DNA of 64,000 nucleotides from Nitrospira sp. SG-bin1 (GCA_002083365.1 LVWS01000025.1:20649-84648), one strand, 5' to 3'. Positions 34,457 to 44,029 are shown, numbered from the stretch's first letter. The notes: generated from the letters alone by a model not told the origin. A program made the numbers and translations.

Positions 34457-34918
34457 ATGGGAGTTCGTCATCAGGCACGTGAGCGGGCCTTGCAAATCTT
34501 GTTTCAGCAGGACATCCATGGGAAGGCCGACGTGCGTCTCGATGAGTTTTGGCGTGAATACTCGGCGTCCGATGAGGCCAAAGCGTTCGCGGAACGGTTG
34601 GTGCGGGGGGTGCTTGAGCACAAGAAGGAGCTGGATGCCACCATCGGCAGGTACGCGACGAATTGGACGGTGAGCCGCATGCCGATCGTTGACCGCAACA
34701 TTTTGCGGGCCGGATTGTATGAGTTGTTGTGGGAGGACGACGTGCCGGCGAAGGTCACGATGGACGAAGCCATCGAACTCGCGAAGCGTTTCGGCGACGA
34801 CGATGCCTCAAAGTTCGTGAACGCGGTGCTGGACAAGGCCTTGGCGACCGAGTCCCGGCTGGCTGCGAAGCGGGCGGATCCGGAACGGGGGACCTGGAGG
34901 AAAGCGGATCGTGATTGA
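34457..34918 (+). CDS. nusB: transcription antitermination factor NusB
   Basis: A 153-residue helical RNA-binding protein that, with NusE (S10), binds boxA and supports rRNA antitermination. Motifs are [18 protein letters not shown] at the N-terminus, [14 protein letters not shown], and [18 protein letters not shown] followed by [23 protein letters not shown] (in parts). It follows ribH by 3 bases, the classic ribH-nusB order, and overlaps purB by 8 bases. Confidence 0.95.
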
Positions 34919-36257
34919 ACGGTACACACGTCCCCGGATGAAGGCCGTCTGGGAACTGAAGCACAAGTATGAAATCTGGCTCGAGGTGGAACTGCAGGCC
35001 TGTGCGGCCTTCGAGCGGGCTAAACAGGCGCCGCGTGGGACCGCGGATAAAATTCGGAAGAAGGCTAGGATCAACGTCGACCGAATCGCCGAAATCGAAA
35101 AGATCACCAAGCATGATGTGATCGCCTTTCTCGAATCGCTCATGGACACGGTAGGACCGGAACATCGGTTTCTCCACATGGGCCTCACCTCGTCGGATAT
35201 CGTGGATACCTCCCTTGCCGTTCAGATGACCGAAGCTCTCGATCTGATCCTGGAAGGAGTCGAAGGTTTTTTGGCGACCTTAAAACGGCAGTCATTCCGT
35301 TACAAGGACCATGTGATGGTGGGCCGGTCGCACGGTATCCATGGAGAGCCCATCTCGTTTGGACTGAAAATGGCCCTGTGGTATGAAGAAGTTCGTCGCC
35401 ATCACGAACGGTTACGGCAGGTGAGAAGCGAGATTGCGGTCGGCAAACTCTCCGGGGCCATGGGGACGTTCGCGCATCAGGGACCCGACATCGAGGAATA
35501 TGTATGTGCCAAGCTGGGCTTGAAGGCGGATCCCGTCTCGAATCAAGTCGTCCAACGGGACCGGCATGCGTCATATGCGACCGCCCTTGCGTTGCTTGCG
35601 GCCAGCATCGAAAAAATTGCCACGGAGATCCGTCACCTTCAGCGCACCGAGGTGCTCGAAGCGGAGGAGTATTTTTCCGAAGGTCAAAAGGGATCCTCGG
35701 CGATGCCTCATAAACGGAACCCGATCGTGTCGGAGAATCTCTGCGGCTTGGCGCGGCTCGTGCGGGCCAACAGCGTGGCGGCGATGGAAAATGTCGCCCT
35801 GTGGCATGAACGCGACATCAGCCATTCGTCGGTCGAGCGGGTGATCATGCCGGACAGCACGATTTTAATCGACTATATGCTCGCCAAGGTGACGGATCTC
35901 ATTGAGCGTTTGGTCGTCTATCCTGATCGGATGAGGCGAAACCTCGAATTGACCGGGGGGCTCGTGTATTCCCAGCGGCTGCTGTTGGCCTTGATCGAGA
36001 AAGGGGCGCAGCGAAAAGAGTCCTACGAAGCGGTACAACGCAATGCCATGGCTTCCTGGAGAGGAGGAGGCGCGCTGCAAGAATTAGCCGGCAAAGATCC
36101 TTTTATCTCTCAACATCTGAAAAAAAGCGAGATTGCAGCCTGCTTCGACCCCAAATACTATTTACGACACCTCGATCGGATTTATCGCCGGGTGTTCAGA
36201 CAGGACAGACAACGTTCAGCCGGTGTCCGAGGGAAGGGGAAGGGAGTGAGAGCATGA
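34911..36257 (+). CDS. purB: adenylosuccinate lyase PurB
   Basis: A 448-residue lyase used twice in purine synthesis: SAICAR to AICAR, and adenylosuccinate to AMP. The family signature [12 protein letters not shown] is present, with [26 protein letters not shown] (catalytic His) and [14 protein letters not shown]. The GTG start overlaps the end of nusB, and the stop overlaps the cld start (ATGA). It opens the purine stretch of this region. The last 20 residues are basic and look like an unstructured tail. Confidence 0.97.
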
Positions 36258-37048
36258 GACGATCATTCCTCACGGGGCTGATGGGCATCGGCTTGATGAT
36301 CGGTCTTGGGTTATCGAACGTACAGGCGGCGGCGGATCGGGAAACGCTTCTCACTGAACCGGGAGTTTACGGCACGTTTGCCGTCTTTGCGCTCCATGAA
36401 GAGTGGGCGAAGCAAGAGCCGGCCGCACGGATCGTCCGCCTGACTTCACTCAAAGGTGTGGTGGAACAGCATCGAGAACATGTCGCCATCGATCTGTATG
36501 TGCTGCGAGGCCTCTACGATCAAGCCGATCTCATGTTCCGGATTCATGCGACGGATTTGCGCGAGGTCCAGGAGTTTCTCCTGGATTTAAGGAGCAGCCA
36601 GTTCGGGAGATATCTCAAAACGGTCCGGATCATGCACGGACTGACCAAGAAACCGAATTATGTTCCGGGATTCCCGGATCACATGAAGACGGAGTTAAAG
36701 ACCCACAGCGAACCCGGTCAGAAGCCCTACGCCATCGTAATCCCGGTCCGGAAATCGGCCGAGTGGTGGGGACTGGATCAAGAGAAACGCGCCGCGATGA
36801 TGCAGGAACATACCGCCGCCACGCTGCCTTACTTGAAGACCGTCAAACGCAAGCTTTATCACTCCACCGGACTGGACGATCAGGACTTCATCACGTATTT
36901 TGAAACCTCCAAGCTGGAGGACTTTCACAGCCTGGTGCTGTCGCTCGAAACGGTGCAGGAATTCCACTATACGCGGCGATTCGGAAATCCAACGATCCTT
37001 GGGACGATGAAATCGTTGGACGAGGTTGTAGAACTCTTGGTGCAATGA
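36254..37048 (+). CDS. cld: chlorite dismutase (haem b, exported)
   Basis: A 264-residue protein with a signal peptide (about residues 1-26, ending VQAA), so it should work in the periplasm. The mature part matches the long-chain chlorite dismutases, especially that of Nitrospira defluvii. The proximal haem ligand is His186 (MQEHTAATLPYLK) and the distal arginine that marks working enzymes is Arg199 (TVKRKLYHSTG). FRIHA and RRFGNPTILGT are also conserved. Known enzymes turn chlorite into chloride and oxygen; the natural role in nitrite oxidisers is debated, with detoxification likely. It starts inside the purB stop codon and lies before purC, so it is coupled to purine genes. A strong GGGAG ribosome site precedes it. 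Confidence 0.95.
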   Translation: MRRSFLTGLMGIGLMIGLGLSNVQAAADRETLLTEPGVYGTFAVFALHEEWAKQEPAARIVRLTSLKGVVEQHREHVAIDLYVLRGLYDQADLMFRIHATDLREVQEFLLDLRSSQFGRYLKTVRIMHGLTKKPNYVPGFPDHMKTELKTHSEPGQKPYAIVIPVRKSAEWWGLDQEKRAAMMQEHTAATLPYLKTVKRKLYHSTGLDDQDFITYFETSKLEDFHSLVLSLETVQEFHYTRRFGNPTILGTMKSLDEVVELLVQ

Positions 37049-37069
37049 GCTGAACCACCGAGGTCCATC

Positions 37070-37774
37070 ATGGCGACGGGCGAACTTCTGTACGAAGGCA
37101 AAGCGAAGAAGATCTATTCCACGGACAATCCCGACCAGGTCGTGCAGTATTTCAAGGACGATGCGACGGCATTCAATGCACAAAAACGCGGCACCATCGT
37201 CGGGAAAGGCGTCATCAATAACAAGGTTTCCGAGCGGCTGTTTCGGCTGTTGGAGCAAAACGGAATACGGACCCACTTCGTCGACCGACTGACCGACAGG
37301 GAAATGCTTGCGAAGAGAGTCAGAATCGTGCCAGTCGAGGTCGTGGTGCGAAACGTCGTCGCGGGGAGTTTGGCCAAGAGGCTCGGACTCAAAGAGGGAA
37401 ACCGGATCGACCCGGCGGTCGTGGAATTTTATTATAAGAACGACTCGCTGGGAGATCCGCTGGTCAATGACGATCATTTACGGCTGATGAACGTGGCGAC
37501 ACCGGGCGTGTTGCGTGAACTGCGTGAACTCGGCCACGCCGTGAACAAGACCCTCAAGCCGTTCTTCACTGAGCGAAAGATGCAGCTTGTCGATCTCAAG
37601 TTGGAATTCGGCGTGTTTCATAACAAACTGATTCTGGCCGATGAAATTTCCCCGGACACTTGCCGGTTTTGGGATGTGACGACCGGTGAATCGATGGATA
37701 AGGATCGATTCAGGAAAGACATGGGGAAGATCGAAGAGGCGTATCAGGAGGTATTAAGACGGGTGTGTGGGTAG
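37070..37774 (+). CDS. purC: SAICAR synthetase PurC
   Basis: A 234-residue ATP-dependent ligase joining aspartate to CAIR in purine synthesis. Motifs are LLYEGKAKKIYSTDNPD, IPVEV-type VRIVPVEVVVRNVVAGSLAKR, and the Asp-rich LADEISPDTCRFWD. Length and order are normal for the short bacterial form. It lies 21 bases after cld. The following 150 bases (37775-37924) hold no recognisable gene. Confidence 0.97.
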   Translation: MATGELLYEGKAKKIYSTDNPDQVVQYFKDDATAFNAQKRGTIVGKGVINNKVSERLFRLLEQNGIRTHFVDRLTDREMLAKRVRIVPVEVVVRNVVAGSLAKRLGLKEGNRIDPAVVEFYYKNDSLGDPLVNDDHLRLMNVATPGVLRELRELGHAVNKTLKPFFTERKMQLVDLKLEFGVFHNKLILADEISPDTCRFWDVTTGESMDKDRFRKDMGKIEEAYQEVLRRVCG

Positions 37775-37924
37775 AAGAGACCTTGCGCGCTCAATCCTAT
37801 TGACTCGATCGGTCCGACGCAATGATTCGCGCCGAGGAAGACCATCGGTGACGGACCGCCGATCCTGCGGGTGAATTGAACTGTCATTTCAACTTGTCGC
37901 CAAAGCACATAAAAGAGAACGTAC

Positions 37925-38143
37925 ATGCTGAAGGCGTATTTGAATTACGGCTTGATTGCGTCGGTGGTCATCTGGGCGGCCATCGTGGGCATCATGGCCT
38001 ACCGATTGAACGAATCGCCCTGGCGGTGGGCGTTCGTCGCCTTGGTGTTGTGTGGTGGACTGACGGTCGCGGCGATCCTCTGGATCAAGAAATATGTGGA
38101 TCGGTTGAACGAAGCTGAAGAAAATCGGGAGAGGAAGTCGTGA
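37925..38143 (+). CDS. small membrane protein between purC and purS
   Basis: A 72-residue protein with two membrane helices, about residues 8-26 (YGLIASVVIWAAIVGIMAY) and 35-56 (AFVALVLCGGLTVAAILWIKK), then a charged C-terminal tail (DRLNEAEENRERKS). No family is recognised. Its end overlaps the GTG of purS by 4 bases, so it is translated together with purS. A membrane protein inside a purine operon is unusual; it may be a small permease part, or have an unrelated role. Confidence 0.72.
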   Translation: MLKAYLNYGLIASVVIWAAIVGIMAYRLNESPWRWAFVALVLCGGLTVAAILWIKKYVDRLNEAEENRERKS

Positions 38144-38382
38144 AAGCCAAAATTCACGTGACGCTGAAGCCGGGCATTTTGGATCCACAGGGCAAAGCGA
38201 TCGAGCACGCGCTGGATACGTTGGGGTTTAAGAATGCGGCGAATGTGCGCGTCGGGAAATACATGGAGCTTGAACTACAGGAGCAGGATAAGATCAAGGC
38301 CGAGGCTGAGGTCAAAGCCATGTGTGAAAAACTCCTGGCGAATACGATTGTTGAGGAATATCGGTACGAATTGCAAGGTTGA
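38140..38382 (+). CDS. purS: FGAM synthase subunit PurS
   Basis: An 80-residue small subunit with a GTG start. KAKIHVTLKPGILDPQGKAI and LDTLGFKNAANVRVGKYMEL, each seen in part, are the PurS signatures; the fold is ferredoxin-like. PurS bridges PurQ and PurL so that ammonia can pass from the glutaminase to the synthase. Genes purS, purQ and purL are all present here, as in Gram-positives and many other lineages that use the split enzyme. Confidence 0.95.
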   Translation: MKAKIHVTLKPGILDPQGKAIEHALDTLGFKNAANVRVGKYMELELQEQDKIKAEAEVKAMCEKLLANTIVEEYRYELQG

Positions 38383-38447
38383 GGCTGAGTCGAGGTTCCA
38401 GACCCATTGCTCGGCCGTAACGTCAAACTGGGCTTTTTTTACAATCC

Positions 38448-39161
38448 ATGAACATCGGCGTCCTGGTTTTTCCCGGCAGTAATTGCGATCACGATTGTCA
38501 GTACATTTTTCGTGACGTGCTTGGACAGGACGTGACGCTGGTGTGGCATAAGGAGACGTCAGTCGCCGGTTTGGATGCGGTGATCCTGCCGGGCGGATTT
38601 TCATACGGCGATTATCTTCGAACCGGAGCGATCGCCCGGTTTTCTCCGGTCATGCAAGCCGTCAAGCAGTTCGCAGCCGAGGGAGGGCTGGTACTCGGAA
38701 TCTGCAATGGATTCCAGATTCTCCTGGAAGCGGGTCTATTGCCCGGAGCCATGCTGCGGAATCAGTCGGTACACTTTATCTGCCGAGAAACCTACATCAA
38801 AGTGGAGAACGCGGCGACCCCGTTTACGAATTCTTGCAGGTCCGGCCAAGTGCTCAAAATTCCCATCGCACACGCGGACGGGAATTACTACACCGATCCG
38901 GTCACGTTGGCCGGCCTTCAGGCAAACGCCCAAGTGATCTTTCGTTATTGCACGGCTGAGGGGAAGGTGACGCCGGAGGCCTGTCCGAACGGTTCGCTCG
39001 ACAATATTGCAGGTATCCGAAATGCCGAAGGTAATGTGTTGGGGATGATGCCGCATCCTGAACGATGCGCCGACGCGATACTGGGCAATGAAGACGGACG
39101 GGTCATCTTTCAATCCATGATCGAGTACTTGGAGCGAAGGGATCCGGCGAGAGTGCGGTGA
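38448..39161 (+). CDS. purQ: FGAM synthase glutaminase subunit PurQ
   Basis: A 237-residue class I glutamine amidotransferase. The nucleophile is in VLGICNGFQILLEAG, with the His-Glu pair in MMPHPERCADA. The N-terminus NIGVLVFPGSNCDHDC is typical. It hydrolyses glutamine and feeds ammonia to PurL. No ribosome site is visible before the ATG, and a T7 run lies just upstream in the 65-base gap after purS, which is odd for an operon gene. Confidence 0.96.
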   Translation: MNIGVLVFPGSNCDHDCQYIFRDVLGQDVTLVWHKETSVAGLDAVILPGGFSYGDYLRTGAIARFSPVMQAVKQFAAEGGLVLGICNGFQILLEAGLLPGAMLRNQSVHFICRETYIKVENAATPFTNSCRSGQVLKIPIAHADGNYYTDPVTLAGLQANAQVIFRYCTAEGKVTPEACPNGSLDNIAGIRNAEGNVLGMMPHPERCADAILGNEDGRVIFQSMIEYLERRDPARVR

Positions 39162-39294
39162 GCGCTCCAACGGTGATGTGGCCGATATCGCTCTCCAGAG
39201 GATTGAAGATGGAAAGTCGTCGCGGTAAAGTATTGCGTCGGTTATGTGTATCAGCGTTACTTTTTTTTCATAATAATAAATGAGGAGGGTCGCG

Positions 39295-39630
39295 ATGGGA
39301 CGTGTAGGTGCAGTGTTGGCGATCGTAGGTCTGTTGGCCTTGGGTGCTGGTGTCAATGGTTGGGCCGCGACGGATGATGGCAGCAAGATCGCCATAAAGA
39401 GTCCGGCAGCGGGCGCCAAAGTCGGGAGCGACGTCGAAGTGGTCTACGAGCTCACGAAGGGGAGCCAGGCGACGCATGCCCATTGTTTCGTGGATGGAGA
39501 ATATCAAAAGGGGTGGAAGGGGACTGTCAAGGGGATGTCGCCCGGGACCCATGAGATTAAGGTCGTGGCGGCGAACAAGGATCATGAAACATTAGCCGCT
39601 GAATCATCCGTTAAAGTAGAAGTACGGTAG
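39295..39630 (+). CDS. small exported protein in the purine region
   Basis: A 111-residue protein with a signal peptide (about residues 1-24, AVLAIVGLLALGAGVNGWA). The mature part is beta-rich and Ig-like: IAIKSPAAGAKVGSDVEVVYEL, HAHCFVDGEYQKGWKG and SPGTHEIKVVAANKDHE, each seen in parts. It resembles small periplasmic proteins of unknown function in which a binding motif carries His and Cys (HAHCF). Start 39295 is preferred over 39280 because GAGGAGGG stands just before it. The gene is preceded by a strongly AT-rich stretch (T8 and AATAATAAA) that could be its own promoter. Confidence 0.75.
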   Translation: MGRVGAVLAIVGLLALGAGVNGWAATDDGSKIAIKSPAAGAKVGSDVEVVYELTKGSQATHAHCFVDGEYQKGWKGTVKGMSPGTHEIKVVAANKDHETLAAESSVKVEVR

Positions 39631-39667
39631 AAAAAGCTCGGGATCTTAGTCCTCGGACCGACGGGCT

Positions 39668-39694
39668 GGCGAGGCGCGAATCCAGTGCCTCGCC
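39668..39694 (+). other. perfect hairpin after the exported-protein gene
   Basis: GGCGAGGC (39668-39675) pairs perfectly with 39687-39694 around an 11-base loop. There is no T-tract behind it. It may be a weak terminator or an mRNA 3' stabiliser in the 170-base gap before purL. Confidence 0.4.
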
Positions 39695-39800
39695 GGTCAC
39701 GTTGCGCAATGCTGGCAACTGTGGCATGCATATCCTGGAGCTGAGCAATCAGTAGGTCAAAATGCCCCGTGGAAATCTTTCTCGCTGTGACCACTAGGGC

Positions 39801-42053
39801 ATGATGCAGGCCGGCATGCCACCAATCACCAACGACCTCATCGCTCTGCACAATCTCACGGGCGATGAATACCAAAAGATCATCGCCATCCTGGGGCGCG
39901 AGCCCAATCTGACAGAACTCGGCATGTTTTCCGTGATGTGGTCGGAGCACTGCTCCTACAAGAGTTCTCGGGTGCATTTGAAAAAGCTGCCGACGGCCGG
40001 CCCTCGTGTCGTGCAAGGGCCTGGAGAAAACGCGGGGGCGATCGATATCGGCGATGGACTGTGCGTGGTCTTCAAGATGGAATCGCACAACCATCCCTCG
40101 TTCATTGAACCGTATCAGGGCGCCGCCACGGGAGTCGGCGGGATTTTACGCGACATCTTTACGATGGGAGCGAGGCCCCTGGCGCTGCTCGATTCGCTTC
40201 GATTCGGAGAATTGCAATCGGCGAAGAACCGCCATCTCTTGAAAGGAGTCGTATCCGGCATCGCGGGTTACGGCAATTGCATGGGGGTGCCGACCGTGGG
40301 TGGGGAGATCGTCTTCAACGATATCTACTCGCTCAATCCCTTGGTCAATGTATTCTGCCTCGGTCTGGCTCACAAGGATAAGATCTTCCGTGGTACCGCG
40401 GCAGGAGTCGGTAATCCGGTGATCTACTTCGGTTCAAAAACAGGCCGTGATGGAATCCATGGCGCGACGATGGCCTCCGATTCATTCGACGATCAATCGG
40501 AACAGAAGCGGCCGACTGTCCAAGTCGGAGATCCGTTCACGGAAAAATTGTTGCTGGAGGCCTGTCTCGAACTCATGGATCGGGATCTGCTCGTCGGGAT
40601 TCAGGACATGGGTGCTGCGGGGCTGACGAGTTCATCCTGTGAAATGGCTTCGCGCGCCGGCAACGGGATCGAGTTGGACCTGACGGTGGTGCCACGGCGA
40701 GAGCCGGGCATGACGCCCTATGAGGTCCTGCTGTCTGAATCGCAAGAGCGAATGTTGATGGTGGCGAAAGCCGGCAAGGAAGCCGAATGCATCGAGATTT
40801 GCCGGAAGTGGGATTTAGATGTTGCCGTGGTGGGCAAAGTCACCGCTGACGGAATCTTACGCATCAGAGACCAGGGGAAGGTCGTGGCGGAAATCCCCGC
40901 CAAGGCGTTGGCGGACGAGGGCCCACGATATGAACGGCCCTACCAGCCGCCGCCTTATCAAGATATGCTGACGAACTTGAATTACGACGCCATTCCCGAC
41001 GTGAAAGATGCCGATGCGGCATTGCGGACCTTGTTGGAGTCGCCGACGATCGCCAGTAAGCGGTGGGTGTTTGAACAATACGATCACATGGTGCGGACGA
41101 ACACCGTGGTGCGCCCCGGATCCGATGCGGCGGTCGTCAGGATCAAGGGGACGACAAAAGCCGTGGCGATGACGGTGGATTGCAACAGCCGATATTGTCT
41201 GCTGCACCCCTATGAGGGGGCTCGTCTGGCCGTCGCTGAGGCGGCTCGGAATCTCGTCTGTTCCGGTGCGGTACCGATCGGGTTGACGGATTGTCTCAAC
41301 TTCGGCAATCCCGAACGCCCCGACATCATGTGGCAGTTCGTCATGGCGATCGAAGGGATGAAAGATGCTTGCGAGCATTTCCACATTCCCATCGTGAGCG
41401 GGAACGTCAGCTTTTACAACGAAACGAACGGGCTATCGATCTATCCGACTCCCATGTTGGGCATGGTTGGATTGATTGAAAATTTCCAACGAACGATGAC
41501 CCAGTGGTTCAAACAGGAAGGTGACGATATCATCTTGCTGGGGTCCTCTCGTGAGGATCTGGGGGGATCGGAATATCTCAAGGTCGTTCATGCACGCGAA
41601 CAGGGATCGCCGCCTTATTTGAGCCTGAATACCGAAAAGGCTCTTCATGAGTGCGTCCTCGAGATGATCGGTGACGGGCTCTTGCAGTCCGCGCATGACT
41701 GCTCCGAAGGGGGTCTCGCCGTCGCGTTGGCGGAAAGTTGTATCTCCGGTCCCGAAAGGAACTTGGGGGCTGTGGTAAGATTGGTCAAGGGTCGGTTTCG
41801 GAAAGATGCCATTCTCTTCGGGGAAAGTCAGTCGAGGATCGTGATCTCTGCCAAGCCGGTTCATCGAGGGGACATTCTCGATCGCGCAAGGCGGTTCGGT
41901 GTTCCCGTCGAAGTGATTGGGATCGTTACCGGGGAACGGTTGACGGTGTCCATGGGAGATGAAGGATCGATGCAACCGGTGATCGATCAGTCGGTGGCGA
42001 TGCTGCACGATCGGTGGAGTTTCGCTTTGGAACGTTCGCTGAATCCAGTTTAG
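39801..42053 (+). CDS. purL: FGAM synthase large subunit PurL (small form)
   Basis: A 750-residue ATP-dependent synthase that turns FGAR into FGAM together with PurS and PurQ. Features are SVMWSEHCSYKSSRVHLKKL (in parts), KMESHNHPSFIEPYQGAATG, GIQDMGAAGLTSSSCEMASR and HDCSEGGLAVALAESC. Two AIR-synthase-like halves are visible. Length fits the short PurL that needs separate PurQ and PurS. Several in-frame start codons (39801, 39804, 39816) make the exact start uncertain. Confidence 0.97.
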   Translation: MMQAGMPPITNDLIALHNLTGDEYQKIIAILGREPNLTELGMFSVMWSEHCSYKSSRVHLKKLPTAGPRVVQGPGENAGAIDIGDGLCVVFKMESHNHPSFIEPYQGAATGVGGILRDIFTMGARPLALLDSLRFGELQSAKNRHLLKGVVSGIAGYGNCMGVPTVGGEIVFNDIYSLNPLVNVFCLGLAHKDKIFRGTAAGVGNPVIYFGSKTGRDGIHGATMASDSFDDQSEQKRPTVQVGDPFTEKLLLEACLELMDRDLLVGIQDMGAAGLTSSSCEMASRAGNGIELDLTVVPRREPGMTPYEVLLSESQERMLMVAKAGKEAECIEICRKWDLDVAVVGKVTADGILRIRDQGKVVAEIPAKALADEGPRYERPYQPPPYQDMLTNLNYDAIPDVKDADAALRTLLESPTIASKRWVFEQYDHMVRTNTVVRPGSDAAVVRIKGTTKAVAMTVDCNSRYCLLHPYEGARLAVAEAARNLVCSGAVPIGLTDCLNFGNPERPDIMWQFVMAIEGMKDACEHFHIPIVSGNVSFYNETNGLSIYPTPMLGMVGLIENFQRTMTQWFKQEGDDIILLGSSREDLGGSEYLKVVHAREQGSPPYLSLNTEKALHECVLEMIGDGLLQSAHDCSEGGLAVALAESCISGPERNLGAVVRLVKGRFRKDAILFGESQSRIVISAKPVHRGDILDRARRFGVPVEVIGIVTGERLTVSMGDEGSMQPVIDQSVAMLHDRWSFALERSLNPV

Positions 42054-42073
42054 TGTCGTAACGGCCAAGGATC

Positions 42074-43504
42074 ATGAACAAAGAATTACCGATCGTCTCG
42101 CCCGATAAGTTCCATGACGAGTGCGCCGTCTTCGGCGTCTATGGCCACGAAGAAGCCGCCAATCTGACGTATTTGGGATTGTATGCGTTGCAGCACCGTG
42201 GACAAGAGGCATCAGGGATTGTCGCGGGAGACGGAGAACAATTCTTCATCCAAAAAGGCATGGGCCTCGTGGCGGACATTTTTCACAAGTCTGTGCTGGA
42301 GAAACTGCCCGGTCATATGGCCATCGGACACAACCGCTACTCCACCACCGGCGGCAACGATCTGAAAAATGTGCAGCCACTGACCGTGAATTTCGCCCTC
42401 GGGAATTTGGCCTTGGCTCACAACGGCAATCTCATCAATGCTCAAATGCTTCGGCATGAGCTCGAAGCCTACGGGGCGATTTTCCAGTCCACCTCCGACA
42501 GCGAGGTCATCATCCACCTCATCGCGCACTCGCGAGCGGGGTCCTTTCTCGCGCGGGTCGTCGATGCGCTGAACCAGGTGCGGGGCGCGTTCTCGGTCGT
42601 ATTGATGACCGACAACGGCCTGATCGCCGCTCGTGATCCATACGGCCTTCGACCGCTGTGTATCGGGCGTTTGCGAAGCAGCTGGATCGTGGCGTCCGAG
42701 ACTTGTGCGTTCGACTTGCTCGATGCCGAGTACGTTCGAGAAGTGGAGCCGGGCGAGCTGATCGTGATCAGCGATCAGGGGCTCGACAGTCATCATCCGT
42801 TTCCCAAGAAGAGCCCGGCGATGTGCGTGTTCGAATATGTGTATTTTGCGAGACCGGACAGCCGCATCTTCGGAGCCGACGCCGTGTATGCCACGCGGAA
42901 GGCGTTGGGACGGCAGCTGGCTCAAGAGTCATGGGTGCAGGCGGATGTCGTTATTCCCGTTCCCGATTCCGGCGTGCCGGCGGCGCTCGGCTTTTCCGAA
43001 GGGGCGGGAATTCGGTTTGAAACCGGCTTGATCCGCAATCACTATGTCGGGCGGACGTTCATTGAACCGGAACAGTCGATTCGTCACTTCGGCGTCAAGG
43101 TCAAGTTGAATGCCGTCCCCGAAGTCTTGGATGGCAAACGCGTCGTGGTCATCGATGATTCGCTGGTTCGCGGCACGACGAGCCGGAAGATCGTGAAGAT
43201 GATCCGGCAAGCCGGGGCAAAGGAAGTCCACATGCGGATCAGCTCACCGCCGATCCTCTCGCCTTGTTTCTATGGAATCGACACGCCGACGAAAAAAGAG
43301 CTGATCGCCTCCGATCATTCGACGGAAGAAATCCGCAAGTACATCACGGCCGACAGTTTGGCGTATCTCAGCCTTGACGGCATGTTGAAATCCGCCCCAA
43401 GGACACCTGATCAATACTGTACGGCCTGTTTTACCGAACGCTATCCCATCCCGTTCACCCGGGCGGAAGAACTTCAACTCGGTCTGTTCGAATCGACGCA
43501 CTGA
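42074..43504 (+). CDS. purF: amidophosphoribosyltransferase PurF
   Basis: A 476-residue enzyme for the first committed step of purine synthesis (PRPP plus glutamine to phosphoribosylamine). The likely N-terminal nucleophile after processing is Cys17 (DECAVFGVYG), so a 16-residue propeptide would be removed. Glutaminase motifs are ALQHRGQEASGIV and GHNRYSTTG; the PRPP loop is VVVIDDSLVRGTTSRK. Cysteines at MCVFEYVYF, SPCFYGID and YCTACF fit the iron-sulphur cluster of the Bacillus-type enzyme. It follows purL by 20 bases. Confidence 0.97.
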   Translation: MNKELPIVSPDKFHDECAVFGVYGHEEAANLTYLGLYALQHRGQEASGIVAGDGEQFFIQKGMGLVADIFHKSVLEKLPGHMAIGHNRYSTTGGNDLKNVQPLTVNFALGNLALAHNGNLINAQMLRHELEAYGAIFQSTSDSEVIIHLIAHSRAGSFLARVVDALNQVRGAFSVVLMTDNGLIAARDPYGLRPLCIGRLRSSWIVASETCAFDLLDAEYVREVEPGELIVISDQGLDSHHPFPKKSPAMCVFEYVYFARPDSRIFGADAVYATRKALGRQLAQESWVQADVVIPVPDSGVPAALGFSEGAGIRFETGLIRNHYVGRTFIEPEQSIRHFGVKVKLNAVPEVLDGKRVVVIDDSLVRGTTSRKIVKMIRQAGAKEVHMRISSPPILSPCFYGIDTPTKKELIASDHSTEEIRKYITADSLAYLSLDGMLKSAPRTPDQYCTACFTERYPIPFTRAEELQLGLFESTH

Positions 43505-43523
43505 GTTCGTTCCGTCCAATGAC

Positions 43524-43877
43524 ATGACGCCTCCTGAACAAGACGACCAGAACGTGCTCCAGCCCCGGGGGAGACAGCGGGTTCGCGTGGACTATCCCGC
43601 CTCATTCACGGGCGACGAAGGATCGGGCCATGGAACGGTGACCAATCTCACGATCGCTGGCTGTGAGATCAAAAGTCCTATTCAATTGCCGATCGCGGCG
43701 CGGTTGTGTCTCCATGTGCAGCTGCCCGGTGCTCGCCCTCCGATCGTGATCGCTCATGCCATCGTCCGTTGGAGGAACGAAGATCGATTCGGGCTCGAGT
43801 TCGTCCGATTTGACGGAGAGGCAAAAGAGCAACTCAAAGACATGCTCAATCAGCGCGAAGACTCCGCCGAGGAGTGA
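43524..43877 (+). CDS. PilZ-domain protein
   Basis: A 117-residue protein that is essentially one PilZ domain. The cyclic-di-GMP binding arginines are in PRGRQRVRVDYPA (RxxxR type) and the second motif is NLTIAGCEIKS, with Thr in place of the usual Ser. The strand IVIAHAIVRWRNEDRFGLEFV is typical. It may be a stand-alone cyclic-di-GMP receptor, perhaps for pili or surface sugars. It follows purF by 19 bases, so it could share the purine mRNA, but its role is likely separate. Confidence 0.88.
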   Translation: MTPPEQDDQNVLQPRGRQRVRVDYPASFTGDEGSGHGTVTNLTIAGCEIKSPIQLPIAARLCLHVQLPGARPPIVIAHAIVRWRNEDRFGLEFVRFDGEAKEQLKDMLNQREDSAEE

Positions 43878-43896
43878 ATTCCCTTCTGTCCCGCGG

Positions 43897-43926
43897 TTGC
43901 CGCTCCAAAAATTCCCATGGTAGGAT
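43897..43926 (+). promoter_or_regulatory. possible promoter of the thioredoxin-like gene
   Basis: TTGCCG (43897-43902) and TAGGAT (43921-43926) are 18 bases apart; the leader to 44030 would be about 97 bases. Confidence 0.33.
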
Positions 43927-44029
43927 GCACCTGTAGTTCGGGCCTCAGTGATGCCAGTTATGCGGTGAGGGCTTCAACATGATGGAAGGTTTGTGCGAGC
44001 ATGATTGCGCGGGGAAACGGAGGATCGTC

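Noticed and set aside
38440..38445. TACAAT as a -10 box for purQ.
   Set aside because: It ends only 2 bases before the start codon, which is too close even for a leaderless mRNA, and no -35 box fits.
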